Shown in pieces: positions 47,220-55,702 of a stretch of DNA of 64,000 bases. Position 1 is the stretch's first letter; the number at the start of each line of letters is the position of its first letter. The position numbers and the translations under genes were made by a program. The notes under the pieces are model-generated. The model was not told the origin of the DNA, searched no databases, and saw only the letters and a list, made by a program, of their open reading frames with translations. This DNA is from a virus, in the IMG/VR virus record IMGVR_UViG_3300008117_000043, positions 1 through 64,000 of that record; one strand, 5' to 3'.

Positions 47220-48713
47220 ATGCCGTACACAATTGATAGATACAGTGGCGCTTTCGATCCAATAATCGTAGAAGATGGCACTGTTGATAGCACTTTAGAT
47301 ATCAAGTTAGTTGGAAAAAACTATGCCGGATACGGAGAAGTGCAGAATGAAAACTTTGTACATTTGCTAGAAAATTTTGCAGGCGGAACTGAGCCACCTC
47401 GAAAAATTGCCGGACAACTTTGGTATAATTCTAGCACTAAAAAACTTAATTACTTTGACGGTACACGATTTAAAGTCGCTGGCGGCTCTATTGCTAGTGG
47501 TCAAGAACCATCGGGATTAGTAGCAGGCGATTTTTGGTTTGATACAGACAACGACTTGTTATATGTTTGGAACGGAACAGAAAAAGTTCTAATTGGGCCA
47601 CAGGGTATTGCCGGACAAGGCACTATTCAAATGAAGGCACTTGAAGTTACAGCAGATGACAATACTCTAAGATATATTATTGCAGGTATCGTAGAAGATA
47701 TTGGAGTATTTACAGTAAGTTCTTCGGCCGATTTTGTATTATCGGAACCAGATAAACCTACTGAATTAGAATACTTTACTGAAATCAAAACAGGACTCAC
47801 GCTAAGTGCCGATGCAGGATATAAGTATCACGGAGTAGCATCTGATGCTGATCAGTTAGGTGGAATCCCATCTTCAGATTATGTTACTAAATCCGGTGTA
47901 AATGCAGCGTTTACTAGCGTAGCATCATTTTCTAATTCTGGTTTTACTGTAGGAACTTCGACTCCTAAACTTGAATGTTTAATGCAAGGGTCGGATCCTA
48001 CAGTAAGAGCTACTGGCTCAAGTTTAACATTAGGTGTAGGTAATGCAAAACTTATGCAGATATTTCCAACTAAAATTATGCCCGATGTTGGAAATACGTA
48101 CGATATTGGTGACCCTGGAGCAAAGTATGCTGTAGTATATGCTACACAATTTAATGGTACTGCTACACAATCTAATACTTTAAGAGAAGCCGGCGGCAGT
48201 TATGCAGCAGCTGATATTACCGGCACTTCCGGAACGATTGTTTGTAGAACCGATACTTCAGAAGTAATAGATGGTACTACTATACCTCCAGGCTCAATCA
48301 AAGGCGAATATTTTACAGGTATTGCTTTACAAGCACAATTTGCTGACTTAGCAGAAAAATATCTAGCTGACAGTGACTACATTGTAGGAACCGTAGTTAC
48401 TGTAGGCGGTGACGCTGAAGTGACTGCATCACAAAGTGGTGACAGAGCACTAGGTGTAGTAAGTGGAAACCCTGCTTATATGATGAACAGTACACTAGAA
48501 GGCGGCACATACATTGCTTTAAAAGGAAGAGTGCCAGTAAAAGTGGTTGGTCCAGTAAACAAAGGTGACCGATTAATTGCGGCCAACGATGGTTGTGCCG
48601 AAAGAGTTGCGGTAGGTAACACTATTAGCAAGGGAATTTTTAATATTTTCGCTATTGCCCTAGAATCAAACAATGATTCTGGTGTCAAATTAGTCGAAGC
48701 AGTTATTTTATAA
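47220..48713 (+). CDS. Tail fibre protein, third paralogue
   Basis: This 497-residue protein has the shared anchor domain (LVGKNYAGYGEVQNENFVHL; KIAGQLWYNSSTKKLNYFDG) and a different C-terminal region: FADLAEKYLADSDYIVGTVV, GDRALGVVSGNPAYMMNSTL and GRVPVKVVGPVNKGDRLIAA. This DLAEKY...GVVS.NPAYMMN pattern recurs at the ends of phage fibres. A YDIGDPGAKYAVVYATQFNG fibre repeat precedes it. The start has a strong ribosome site (AAAGGGG). Confidence 0.78.
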   Translation: MPYTIDRYSGAFDPIIVEDGTVDSTLDIKLVGKNYAGYGEVQNENFVHLLENFAGGTEPPRKIAGQLWYNSSTKKLNYFDGTRFKVAGGSIASGQEPSGLVAGDFWFDTDNDLLYVWNGTEKVLIGPQGIAGQGTIQMKALEVTADDNTLRYIIAGIVEDIGVFTVSSSADFVLSEPDKPTELEYFTEIKTGLTLSADAGYKYHGVASDADQLGGIPSSDYVTKSGVNAAFTSVASFSNSGFTVGTSTPKLECLMQGSDPTVRATGSSLTLGVGNAKLMQIFPTKIMPDVGNTYDIGDPGAKYAVVYATQFNGTATQSNTLREAGGSYAAADITGTSGTIVCRTDTSEVIDGTTIPPGSIKGEYFTGIALQAQFADLAEKYLADSDYIVGTVVTVGGDAEVTASQSGDRALGVVSGNPAYMMNSTLEGGTYIALKGRVPVKVVGPVNKGDRLIAANDGCAERVAVGNTISKGIFNIFAIALESNNDSGVKLVEAVIL

Positions 48714-48725
48714 GGAATTGAAAAA

Positions 48726-49781
48726 ATGGCAAAAATTACAGCAGCACAATATAATGCTATTCAATCTTCAGTTGCATCTATTTTAGGCACCGGTAGCGGG
48801 AATTCTGGTTATGGACAATCAGTAGCTTCTTCTCAAGTTGTGGCAGGATCAACTATTAGATTGAGTCAGTTTACAAATCTACGAAACGATTTGATAAGAA
48901 TCAGAAATCACCAGGGAGTGGGTATTACTAACGGCTCCGGAGCAACTGGTAGTCCAGCTGGTTCCTATAATCAACTTATTGTTCCAACAAGTACATCTGT
49001 TATTTCTGATGCGCTTAGAGTACAATATACCAACATGTCCGGACAAATTGCAACAGACAAACTAGTTAGACCAGCTGAGGCTAATTTAATAGTTTCAGTT
49101 ATCAACAACACAGTAACGATCCCAGCTCAGTTTTCGCTAACAACATTAGCAAATGCGGCTGGTTCAAATTCAACTACTGCTACTTTTAATGGTACTAGAG
49201 TTCATACTATTACTGTTACTGGCAGTACTGCTAATCCAGCAAGCGGTAATCAAGGGTCAACAACAGCTAACTCCGCTGCTAATCTAAGACATTTCTTTAA
49301 TGCAGGCGGAAGTTTTAGATTTAGCGCAAGTCGTACCGGTGGATCAGTTAACAATAAAAACACCTACTGGACAGCATTGCTTAATTTTGGAACAATTGAG
49401 TTTAGAGGAGATACTGTTACTGTTTCTACTGCTGGTTTGTATAGCGGTACAGTTACTACTAGTGTTAATTATAGAACATTAACAACTAGCCCACAGACAT
49501 TCTTTACTATTGCTGGTTCAGTTGTAACTGGTGCGACTAACACTCCGTACAATACTGCTTCTGTTACTATGACAGCTCAAAAAACAGCAGACAACTCGGG
49601 AATGACATTCATCATCACTTATAATGATGCTTCAGTTGGCGGCGGTGGCCCTAACGATGAACAAGTTGACGGAACATTTGCTAGTAACTGTGCTTTATTA
49701 AGACCGGTTGGAACTATTCAAACTTCCGGAACTAACAGTGTTACAATTGTCGCTCCAACAGTTACATCCACAATGACTTAA
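48726..49781 (+). CDS. Virion protein, fibre-associated, unknown
   Basis: This 351-residue protein begins MAKITAAQYNAIQSSVASIL and has VAGSTIRLSQFTNLRNDLIR near 45, an Asn/Thr/Ser-rich beta-sheet body and a C-terminal half rich in Gly/Thr. No enzymatic motif. AAGGAATTG precedes the start. It is the last gene before a terminator, so it closes the tail operon and is probably part of the virion. Confidence 0.6.
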   Translation: MAKITAAQYNAIQSSVASILGTGSGNSGYGQSVASSQVVAGSTIRLSQFTNLRNDLIRIRNHQGVGITNGSGATGSPAGSYNQLIVPTSTSVISDALRVQYTNMSGQIATDKLVRPAEANLIVSVINNTVTIPAQFSLTTLANAAGSNSTTATFNGTRVHTITVTGSTANPASGNQGSTTANSAANLRHFFNAGGSFRFSASRTGGSVNNKNTYWTALLNFGTIEFRGDTVTVSTAGLYSGTVTTSVNYRTLTTSPQTFFTIAGSVVTGATNTPYNTASVTMTAQKTADNSGMTFIITYNDASVGGGGPNDEQVDGTFASNCALLRPVGTIQTSGTNSVTIVAPTVTSTMT

Positions 49782-49814
49782 TCAAGACTTTAGATTAAGG
49801 CTTAAAAAAAAGAT

Positions 49815-49849
49815 AACTATACTTGCTTAGGCAGTATAGTTATTTTTTT
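49815..49849 (+). terminator. Rho-independent terminator ending the tail operon
   Basis: AACTATACTTGC and GCAGTATAGTT pair around a TTAG loop (stem 49815-49841 with one bulge), followed by ATTTTTTT. It is 34 bases past the last tail gene and a few bases before the next gene's ribosome site. It separates structural genes from the modification island. Confidence 0.85.
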
Positions 49850-49858
49850 GGAGTAAAA

Positions 49859-50209
49859 ATGGACGACAAAGTTCAAAAAGCGTATGAAGTTGCCAATTAT
49901 ATGACAACTTTAGCTAATCAAAAGTCAATTTTAAAGCAAGAATTCAAACAAAATCTAGTTTATTTTTTCCAAGGGCACACGTTCCAAGTATCAAAAGATC
50001 TAATAACTTTTGTAAAAACTCTTATAGACTTGAAACAAGATACAGATGTGGTGCTTATAGATGATAACGACCTTCCCATCAAGATCAAAAATCTTAATGT
50101 GTTTTTAGAAGATATTCTAAATCAGTACTTTATGGCAGTTAACAGTTATCAAACCAAATATCAACAATTAAAACTTTCTAGAAAGGTTGAGAGTTTAGTT
50201 CAATTATGA
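49859..50209 (+). CDS. Small helical protein, unknown
   Basis: This protein starts at ATG 49859 (MDDKVQKAYEVANYMTTLAN), preceded by TTGGAG. It runs about 116 residues and is mostly helical (LITFVKTLIDLKQDTDVVLI; FLEDILNQYFMAVNSYQTKY). Earlier ATG codons in frame lie in the terminator hairpin and are not used. Its stop overlaps the next start by four bases, so it belongs to the modification operon. No function recognised. Confidence 0.6.
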   Translation: MDDKVQKAYEVANYMTTLANQKSILKQEFKQNLVYFFQGHTFQVSKDLITFVKTLIDLKQDTDVVLIDDNDLPIKIKNLNVFLEDILNQYFMAVNSYQTKYQQLKLSRKVESLVQL

Positions 50210-51039
50210 CTAAGGGTGTCTTAATCTTTGCCTTCAATAACGAAACTATTGATTATGTTAAATTAGCCAAGCTGGCTGCTAGTAGAGTCGCACAATTTTT
50301 AAAGGTACCTGTTACATTAGTTACTGATGTACAAGTTGATAAAGAAAATTTATTTGACAATGTTATTCTTTTAGCGAAAGAATTGGGTCAAAAAAGATTA
50401 TTTCATGACGGGTCTTTAAAAAACTTTGTCGATGAGTGGAATAATCTTTCTAGACACACCTGTTATGACCTAAGTCCTTACGATGAAACTTTAGTAATTG
50501 ACTGCGATTATATAATTAACTCTGATTTTTTAAATTGTTGCTGGGGTAAGACTAGCGATTTTTTAATTTTTAAAGATAGTTTTGATCTAGCTAGTTGGAG
50601 AAATATCAAAGAATTTAATCACATTAGTGAATATAGCATTGATTTTTATTGGGCCACTGTTTTTTATTTTAGAAAAACTGAAAAGAATCAATTATTTTTT
50701 AATTTAGTTGAATATATTAAAGATAATTGGAGCTATTATGTGATGATGTATCAAACATTAAGTTCAAATTATCGAAATGACATCGCGTATAGTATTGCGA
50801 TACATATGTTTAATGGGTTTTCTAAAGAAAATTTTATAGAAATATTTCCAGCCAAAATAGCATATGTATTAGATAAAGATCATATCTTATCATTTGAAGA
50901 TAATAAAATGACATTTTTATTAGAACATCCCTCGTCTGCTAATGAATACATTGTGTCCAAGACTGAAGGTATGGATGTGCATGTTATGAATAAACTTAGT
51001 TTACTACGATTAATGGACAATAAGGAATTATATGTCTAA
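50206..51039 (+). CDS. Glycosyltransferase-like protein (GT-A type)
   Basis: This 277-residue protein has an N-terminal strand-helix pattern (KGVLIFAFNNETIDYVKLAK) and a candidate DxD metal site, DCD at residues 99-101, in LVIDCDYIINSDFLNCC. Such a layout is that of retaining GT8-like or similar nucleotide-sugar transferases. The fold call is by eye and the donor and acceptor are unknown. It overlaps the next gene by eight bases. Confidence 0.55.
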   Translation: MTKGVLIFAFNNETIDYVKLAKLAASRVAQFLKVPVTLVTDVQVDKENLFDNVILLAKELGQKRLFHDGSLKNFVDEWNNLSRHTCYDLSPYDETLVIDCDYIINSDFLNCCWGKTSDFLIFKDSFDLASWRNIKEFNHISEYSIDFYWATVFYFRKTEKNQLFFNLVEYIKDNWSYYVMMYQTLSSNYRNDIAYSIAIHMFNGFSKENFIEIFPAKIAYVLDKDHILSFEDNKMTFLLEHPSSANEYIVSKTEGMDVHVMNKLSLLRLMDNKELYV

Positions 51040-51886
51040 AGGTCATGTTATTTTTGCTCAAAATTCTGATGTAAACTATCTTAGACAGGCATACGCACTT
51101 GCATTAAGTATAAAATTACATAATAAAATAAATCAAGTTTGTGTTATTACTAATGACAAAGTACCCGAGCACTATAAAAAAGTATTTGATTATATAGTCG
51201 AAATTCCGTGGAATGATGAAGCTAAAGACAGTGTTTGGAAAATTGAAAATAGATGGAAAATAATTTATGTAACACCGTTTAAAGAAAATTTAGTTTATGA
51301 CAGCGATATGCTATTGTTGAATTCTAATGATCATTGGTGGAATGTTTTAAAAAATAAAGATGTAGTGTTATCTAGCAACGTGTTTAATTATCGAGGTAAT
51401 AAAATTACTTCTAATTATTATAGACAATCTTTTGAAGAAAATAAATTACCAAATACATATTTTGGATTACATTATTTCAAAAAAAATGAAAGTTCTTTTG
51501 AATTTTATAAATGGTTAGAAATTTTAACAAAAAATTATCAGACCTTTTATCAAAAATTTTGTCCTAGCACTCAACAAACTTGGGCTAGTATGGATGTTTC
51601 GTCGGCATTGATTTTAAAAATTTTAGATGTTGAGGAACAATGTACACTAAAAACTCTGTCAATCCCAACCTTTACACATATGAAACCAGCATTACAAGAT
51701 TGGTCATTGTTGCCCTTTTCTTGGTATGATACTGTAAGTAGTGTGTTTACTGATCAATGCGAATTAAAAATAGGAAATATTTTGCAAAACGGTGTATTCC
51801 ATTATGTAGAAGATGAGTTTTTAACACATGAGATTATTCAAAAACTTGAAAATAAATTAAAGAAAAATGCCGAAGAAAAAATATAA
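51032..51886 (+). CDS. Glycosyltransferase-like protein (GT8-like)
   Basis: This 284-residue protein begins SKGHVIFAQNSDVNYLRQAY, near-identical in arrangement to its upstream neighbour. It has DSD at residues 90-92 in ENLVYDSDMLLLNSNDHWWN, the usual place of the metal-binding DxD. Aromatic residues abound in the C-terminal half. It probably transfers a sugar; substrate unknown. It overlaps the next gene by 20 bases. Confidence 0.6.
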   Translation: MSKGHVIFAQNSDVNYLRQAYALALSIKLHNKINQVCVITNDKVPEHYKKVFDYIVEIPWNDEAKDSVWKIENRWKIIYVTPFKENLVYDSDMLLLNSNDHWWNVLKNKDVVLSSNVFNYRGNKITSNYYRQSFEENKLPNTYFGLHYFKKNESSFEFYKWLEILTKNYQTFYQKFCPSTQQTWASMDVSSALILKILDVEEQCTLKTLSIPTFTHMKPALQDWSLLPFSWYDTVSSVFTDQCELKIGNILQNGVFHYVEDEFLTHEIIQKLENKLKKNAEEKI

Positions 51887-52418
51887 TCCAACAGACATAT
51901 TTTTATATTTTAATGATAGCGGAGTTATAGAATCTATAAGTCCTGAATTAGAAGAATCTAAAAAATTTATAGCTTTAGACTTTGACGAACAGCAAAAATT
52001 TTCAAGTAGTGGATTTCAAATTGGTAATTGTATGATAACTTTTGCCGATGACGGTAGTTATGAAATTAAAGAAGTTGAAAAATCTATACCTCCTACAGTA
52101 CACAGTTATATTCACATTATTAGACCAATGATTGATTCACGTGAAGAGTGCTTGATTCAAAGAATGTCCAATTGTTGGAGATTTAGACTTTCGCCTACAG
52201 TTAAAAAAAGAATATTAAGAGATCAAAATAGGAATATAAATTTCTATATTTGTAAAAAACAAGACATACACTTTTTAATTAGAACAATAAGATTTCAATT
52301 ATATGATTTAGTTGAAAATGACTTTATCGAAGTTCCGTATGCTTACGAAAACGAAAACGATTTAACAAAGTTTTCAATGGTAACAGAACAGTATTTTAAA
52401 ACATATGGATTATTATGA
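51867..52418 (+). CDS. Unknown protein in modification operon
   Basis: This 183-residue protein begins with a basic stretch (MPKKKYNPTDIFLYFNDSGV), has a beta-rich middle (QIGNCMITFADDGSYEIKEV) and a basic helical end (LSPTVKKRILRDQNRNINFY). No known motif. It starts 20 bases inside the preceding gene's 3' end and its stop overlaps the next start, so translation is coupled to both. Confidence 0.55.
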   Translation: MPKKKYNPTDIFLYFNDSGVIESISPELEESKKFIALDFDEQQKFSSSGFQIGNCMITFADDGSYEIKEVEKSIPPTVHSYIHIIRPMIDSREECLIQRMSNCWRFRLSPTVKKRILRDQNRNINFYICKKQDIHFLIRTIRFQLYDLVENDFIEVPYAYENENDLTKFSMVTEQYFKTYGLL

Positions 52419-53344
52419 CTAAAACTTTTAACATTATTGATTGCGATGTGATATATTTGAGCTATGACGAGCCAAACGCTGAAAAAAATTATGCAGATTT
52501 GCTAACTAAATGCCCGTGGGCAAAGCGTGTACACGGTGTTGAAGGATCTGATTCAGCGCACAAGGCCTGTGCAAAATTAGCAGACACCGAAAGAATCGTT
52601 ATAATTGATGGAGATAACATAGTAAATCCTAAATTTTTTGAACAAACAATTGAAATTGATTCAGAAGAGTTATATAATCGAAGTGTAGTGTCTTGGTGTG
52701 CATTAAATGTAGTAAACGGATTAATGTATGGAAACGGTGGGATCAAAAGTTGGCCCAGAGAGTTCGTGTTGAACATGAAAACTCATGAAAACGCTGACGC
52801 TAATAATCCTCAAAGCCAAGTTGATTTTTGTTGGGATATTAATTACATAACATTAGACGAATGCATGAGTTGGGTGTATAATAATGCTACACCTTGGCAA
52901 GCATGGCGGGCCGGATTCCGTGAAGGTGTCAAAATGAGTTTGACACAAGGAGTTAAACTAGAAAATACTAAAAAATTTATTCACAGTGTACATAAAAAGA
53001 ATTATCATAGATTGTTAGCCTGGTTAAATGTTGGATCAGATGTAGAAAACGGTTACTGGGCAATGTTCGGGGCAAGACAAGGATGTTATATGACAAATTG
53101 TACTGATTGGGATTATGTAAATGTTAGAGATTTTAAATGGTTAAATCAATTTTGGGAAGATCAAAATGCAACACTGACTGAAGATCGTATGAAAGATGAA
53201 GTAGAAATTTTAGGAGAAAAACTTAAAAGCGAATTAGATATTCCTGTGAGTAGTCCGCTTGATCCAATACAGAGTAAATTTTTTAAAGAAGTGTTTACTA
53301 ACCCTTCTAGAGTAACTACTGGTGCTAGAGTTGTTAAACGATGA
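52415..53344 (+). CDS. Glycosyltransferase-like protein with YxEPNAE motif
   Basis: This 309-residue protein contains IIDCDVIYLSYDEPNAEKNY near residue 15, AKRVHGVEGSDSAHKACAKL near 37, and IDGD near 64-67 as a candidate metal site. The C-terminal part has HRLLAWLNVGSDVENGYWAM. A shorter copy follows it directly, showing a local duplication. I associate this type with marine T4-like phages but do not know a reaction. A GT-A-like fold is inferred. Confidence 0.5.
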   Translation: MTKTFNIIDCDVIYLSYDEPNAEKNYADLLTKCPWAKRVHGVEGSDSAHKACAKLADTERIVIIDGDNIVNPKFFEQTIEIDSEELYNRSVVSWCALNVVNGLMYGNGGIKSWPREFVLNMKTHENADANNPQSQVDFCWDINYITLDECMSWVYNNATPWQAWRAGFREGVKMSLTQGVKLENTKKFIHSVHKKNYHRLLAWLNVGSDVENGYWAMFGARQGCYMTNCTDWDYVNVRDFKWLNQFWEDQNATLTEDRMKDEVEILGEKLKSELDIPVSSPLDPIQSKFFKEVFTNPSRVTTGARVVKR

Positions 53345-54021
53345 TGTATGACATTGTGTTTATCAGCTACCAAGAACCTAATGCTGAGGAAAATTACAAA
53401 AATTTACTAAACAACTTTCCAATGACAAAACGTGTACACGGAGTTAAAGGAATACATCAAGCACACATTGCCGCAGCACAGAAATGTTTAACTAAGATGT
53501 TTTGGGTTGTTGATGGTGATGCAAAAGTGTTAGAAGATTTTAATTTTGATTATAATGTTTCTAATCAGTATCTAGAACATGTTCACGTCTGGAGAAGTCT
53601 AAATCCAGTTAACGGACTAGTGTACGGATACGGAGGAATCAAACTTCTCCCAAGAAAACTAACTTTAAATATGGATGTTTCTAAACCTGATATGACAACT
53701 AGTATTAGTAGACATTTTGTTCCAGTTTCCCAGGTTAGTAATATTACTGTTTTTAATACTGATCCGTTTAATACATGGAAAAGTGCATTTAGAGAGTGTG
53801 TAAAATTAAGTAGTAAAGTAATTGATAGGCAAAAATCTAATGAGACTGAGGAAAGATTAAATGTTTGGAGATCAGTAGGATCTGATAAGCCTTATGGAGA
53901 ATATGCAATTCGCGGTGCGCATGAGGGTACTAACTACGGAACTGAAAACAAAGGCAACGTTGATGCCTTAAAAAAAATAAACGACTTTATATGGTTAAAG
54001 GAAAAATTTGATGGAAATTAA
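53341..54021 (+). CDS. Paralogue of the YxEPNAE glycosyltransferase-like protein
   Basis: This 226-residue protein shares with the upstream gene IVFISYQEPNAEENYKNLLN, RVHGVKGIHQAHIAAAQKCL, DGDAKV at 58-63, and the closing pattern LNVWRSVGSDKPYGEYAIRG. It lacks the C-terminal 80 residues of its neighbour. It overlaps genes on both sides (4 and 11 bases). Duplication followed by shortening is the simplest reading. Confidence 0.5.
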   Translation: MMYDIVFISYQEPNAEENYKNLLNNFPMTKRVHGVKGIHQAHIAAAQKCLTKMFWVVDGDAKVLEDFNFDYNVSNQYLEHVHVWRSLNPVNGLVYGYGGIKLLPRKLTLNMDVSKPDMTTSISRHFVPVSQVSNITVFNTDPFNTWKSAFRECVKLSSKVIDRQKSNETEERLNVWRSVGSDKPYGEYAIRGAHEGTNYGTENKGNVDALKKINDFIWLKEKFDGN

Positions 54022-55120
54022 AGATTTGTTGGATAGATTTGAACTGTTATTCAATACTAATGAACGAATATCTGATTTACGCAGGTCTTATACTGATAAA
54101 GACTTTTCTAGTATTTTTAGATTATTAGATAATGAAGAATTAAGAAAAGCTGTAATGGAGAAAAATCTACACAGTATTTTTAGACTTTTTGATGAGAATG
54201 AATATACTGAGGATATAAGAAAAGCAGTCATTGAAGAAAATATGTATAGTATTTTTAGAGTTATTCCTAATTTAGAAAACGATGGAATTGAAGAATTAAG
54301 AAAAGCTGTAACTGAAAAAAATTTACACAGTATTTTTAGATTAGTAGAAAATGAAGAATTAAGAAAGGCAGTTGTTGAAGAAAATTTATATAGTATTTTT
54401 AGGATTTGTAATAATGAAGAATTAAGAAAATTAGTACTAGAAGACAACGTTTGGAGTCTTTGGAAGATTTTATCTAACGAATTAGAAACACAGTTTGTTT
54501 CAGCATTTAAAAGTTTTTATATTGAACAAGTAAATTATGATGACGATTGTTTTTCTCGAGGACAACTAGCTAGCAAAATGTGGTTAATACATGAGCTAAA
54601 GAAACTTGATTTAGATTTAGGAACGGTATTTTTATGTGCAGGCTGGTACGGTACTCTTGCTGTAATGATGTTCGAAAGCAATTTAAAAATTAACAAAGTT
54701 AGAAGTTTTGATATTGATCCTAGTTGTGTTAAAATAGCAGAAAGATTTAATAAACCGTGGGAAATGGATTCGTGGAAATTTAAAGCTGGAATTGCTGACA
54801 TTTTAAGCTTAAATTATAATAAGACAACTTACGATGTTTTTAAGCCAGACGGAACAACAGTAACTTTAGTAGATATTCCTAATACGATAATTAATACTAG
54901 TTGTGAACATATAGGAAATTTTAATCAATGGTACGAAAGTATACCAGATGGGACACTAGTGATTTTGCAAACTAACGATTATTTTGACATTGAAGATCAC
55001 GTAAACTGTTCTAGTTCTTTGATTGACTTTACAGACAAAACTCCGATGAGAGATTGTCTGTACGAAGGTGAATTAGAATTACCAAAATATAGGAGATTTT
55101 TGAGAATTGGATATAAATGA
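54011..55120 (+). CDS. Repeat-domain fused to methyltransferase-like domain
   Basis: The N-terminal 150 residues carry five copies of a repeat of about 20 residues, consensus NEELRKAVxEENLxSIFRL (for example NEELRKAVMEKNLHSIFRLF and NEELRKAVVEENLYSIFRIC). The C-terminal part has GTVFLCAGWYGTLAVMMFES near 205 and KVRSFDIDPSCVKIAERFNK near 230, resembling motif I and the acidic loop of class I SAM methyltransferases. Repeats probably form a helical scaffold. ATG at 54011 is preferred over TTG at 54008. The enzyme call is moderate; substrate unknown. Confidence 0.55.
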   Translation: MEIKDLLDRFELLFNTNERISDLRRSYTDKDFSSIFRLLDNEELRKAVMEKNLHSIFRLFDENEYTEDIRKAVIEENMYSIFRVIPNLENDGIEELRKAVTEKNLHSIFRLVENEELRKAVVEENLYSIFRICNNEELRKLVLEDNVWSLWKILSNELETQFVSAFKSFYIEQVNYDDDCFSRGQLASKMWLIHELKKLDLDLGTVFLCAGWYGTLAVMMFESNLKINKVRSFDIDPSCVKIAERFNKPWEMDSWKFKAGIADILSLNYNKTTYDVFKPDGTTVTLVDIPNTIINTSCEHIGNFNQWYESIPDGTLVILQTNDYFDIEDHVNCSSSLIDFTDKTPMRDCLYEGELELPKYRRFLRIGYK

Positions 55121-55331
55121 TTTTGATTTAAGAACTCTTCAAAAAGAATCTGCAAGAGCTCTAGTAGCTATAGAAGCTACCAACAATAATATTTTTAAAT
55201 TTAACCAGCAGGCTCATCACGATAGCCAAAATTGGTATAAGGCTGTAATTGAATGGTATATCAACGAGTATGGTGGATTACCAAGTCATGTTGGTCCAGG
55301 AAAAGATGTTAAATTAGTTTTGGATAATTAA
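55107..55331 (+). CDS. Small ORF with TTG start, unknown
   Basis: This 74-residue frame starts at TTG 55107, 11 bases after AGGAG at 55091-55095; no ATG is in frame nearby. It overlaps the end of the repeat/methyltransferase gene by 14 bases. It is polar, with KDVKLVLDN at the end and a central helix WYKAVIEWYINEYGGLPSHV. No family recognised; it is a possible small partner of the radical SAM enzymes downstream, which is only a guess. Confidence 0.45.
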   Translation: MDINDFDLRTLQKESARALVAIEATNNNIFKFNQQAHHDSQNWYKAVIEWYINEYGGLPSHVGPGKDVKLVLDN

Positions 55332-55702
55332 TGTTAGAATTTACCAAGCCATTAAAAATTTATTTGTTTAAAGAAACTAACGAAGTTAGTTTAAGTATTC
55401 TTGTCAGCTCTAACACAGTAAACACTTACATGTTAAAGGTGGAAGATTTTGAAAAAATATTAGGATTTTGGAATAAAAAAGGTGGATGTCAAATACAAAC
55501 TGATAATGCAGTTTGGCACATCCAATATAAAACTTCGGGACCTAGACCAGAGTCAAAACCTGTTGCATATGTTAGAATAGCAATATACTTAAAAAGTCAA
55601 GCATTTCATTATAGAGTAGATTACGATGATGTATATGAAATGCAAAAAGATTACTTTTATCAAAAAAATAATAAAATGTATTGGGATAAGGAAACACAAT
55701 GA
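55331..55702 (+). CDS. Small protein upstream of radical SAM genes
   Basis: This 123-residue protein shares one base with the preceding stop and has a basic, aromatic-rich body (VAYVRIAIYLKSQAFHYRVD). It overlaps the next gene by four bases. No enzymatic motif is visible and no orthologue is recognised. It sits between a methyltransferase-like gene and a radical SAM gene. Confidence 0.45.
   Translation: MLEFTKPLKIYLFKETNEVSLSILVSSNTVNTYMLKVEDFEKILGFWNKKGGCQIQTDNAVWHIQYKTSGPRPESKPVAYVRIAIYLKSQAFHYRVDYDDVYEMQKDYFYQKNNKMYWDKETQ

Noticed and set aside
54088-54447. 119-codon minus-strand frame over the NEELRKAV repeats
   Set aside because: It mirrors the DNA repeats of the real plus-strand gene (an FLNSS-type shadow peptide) and has no start context.
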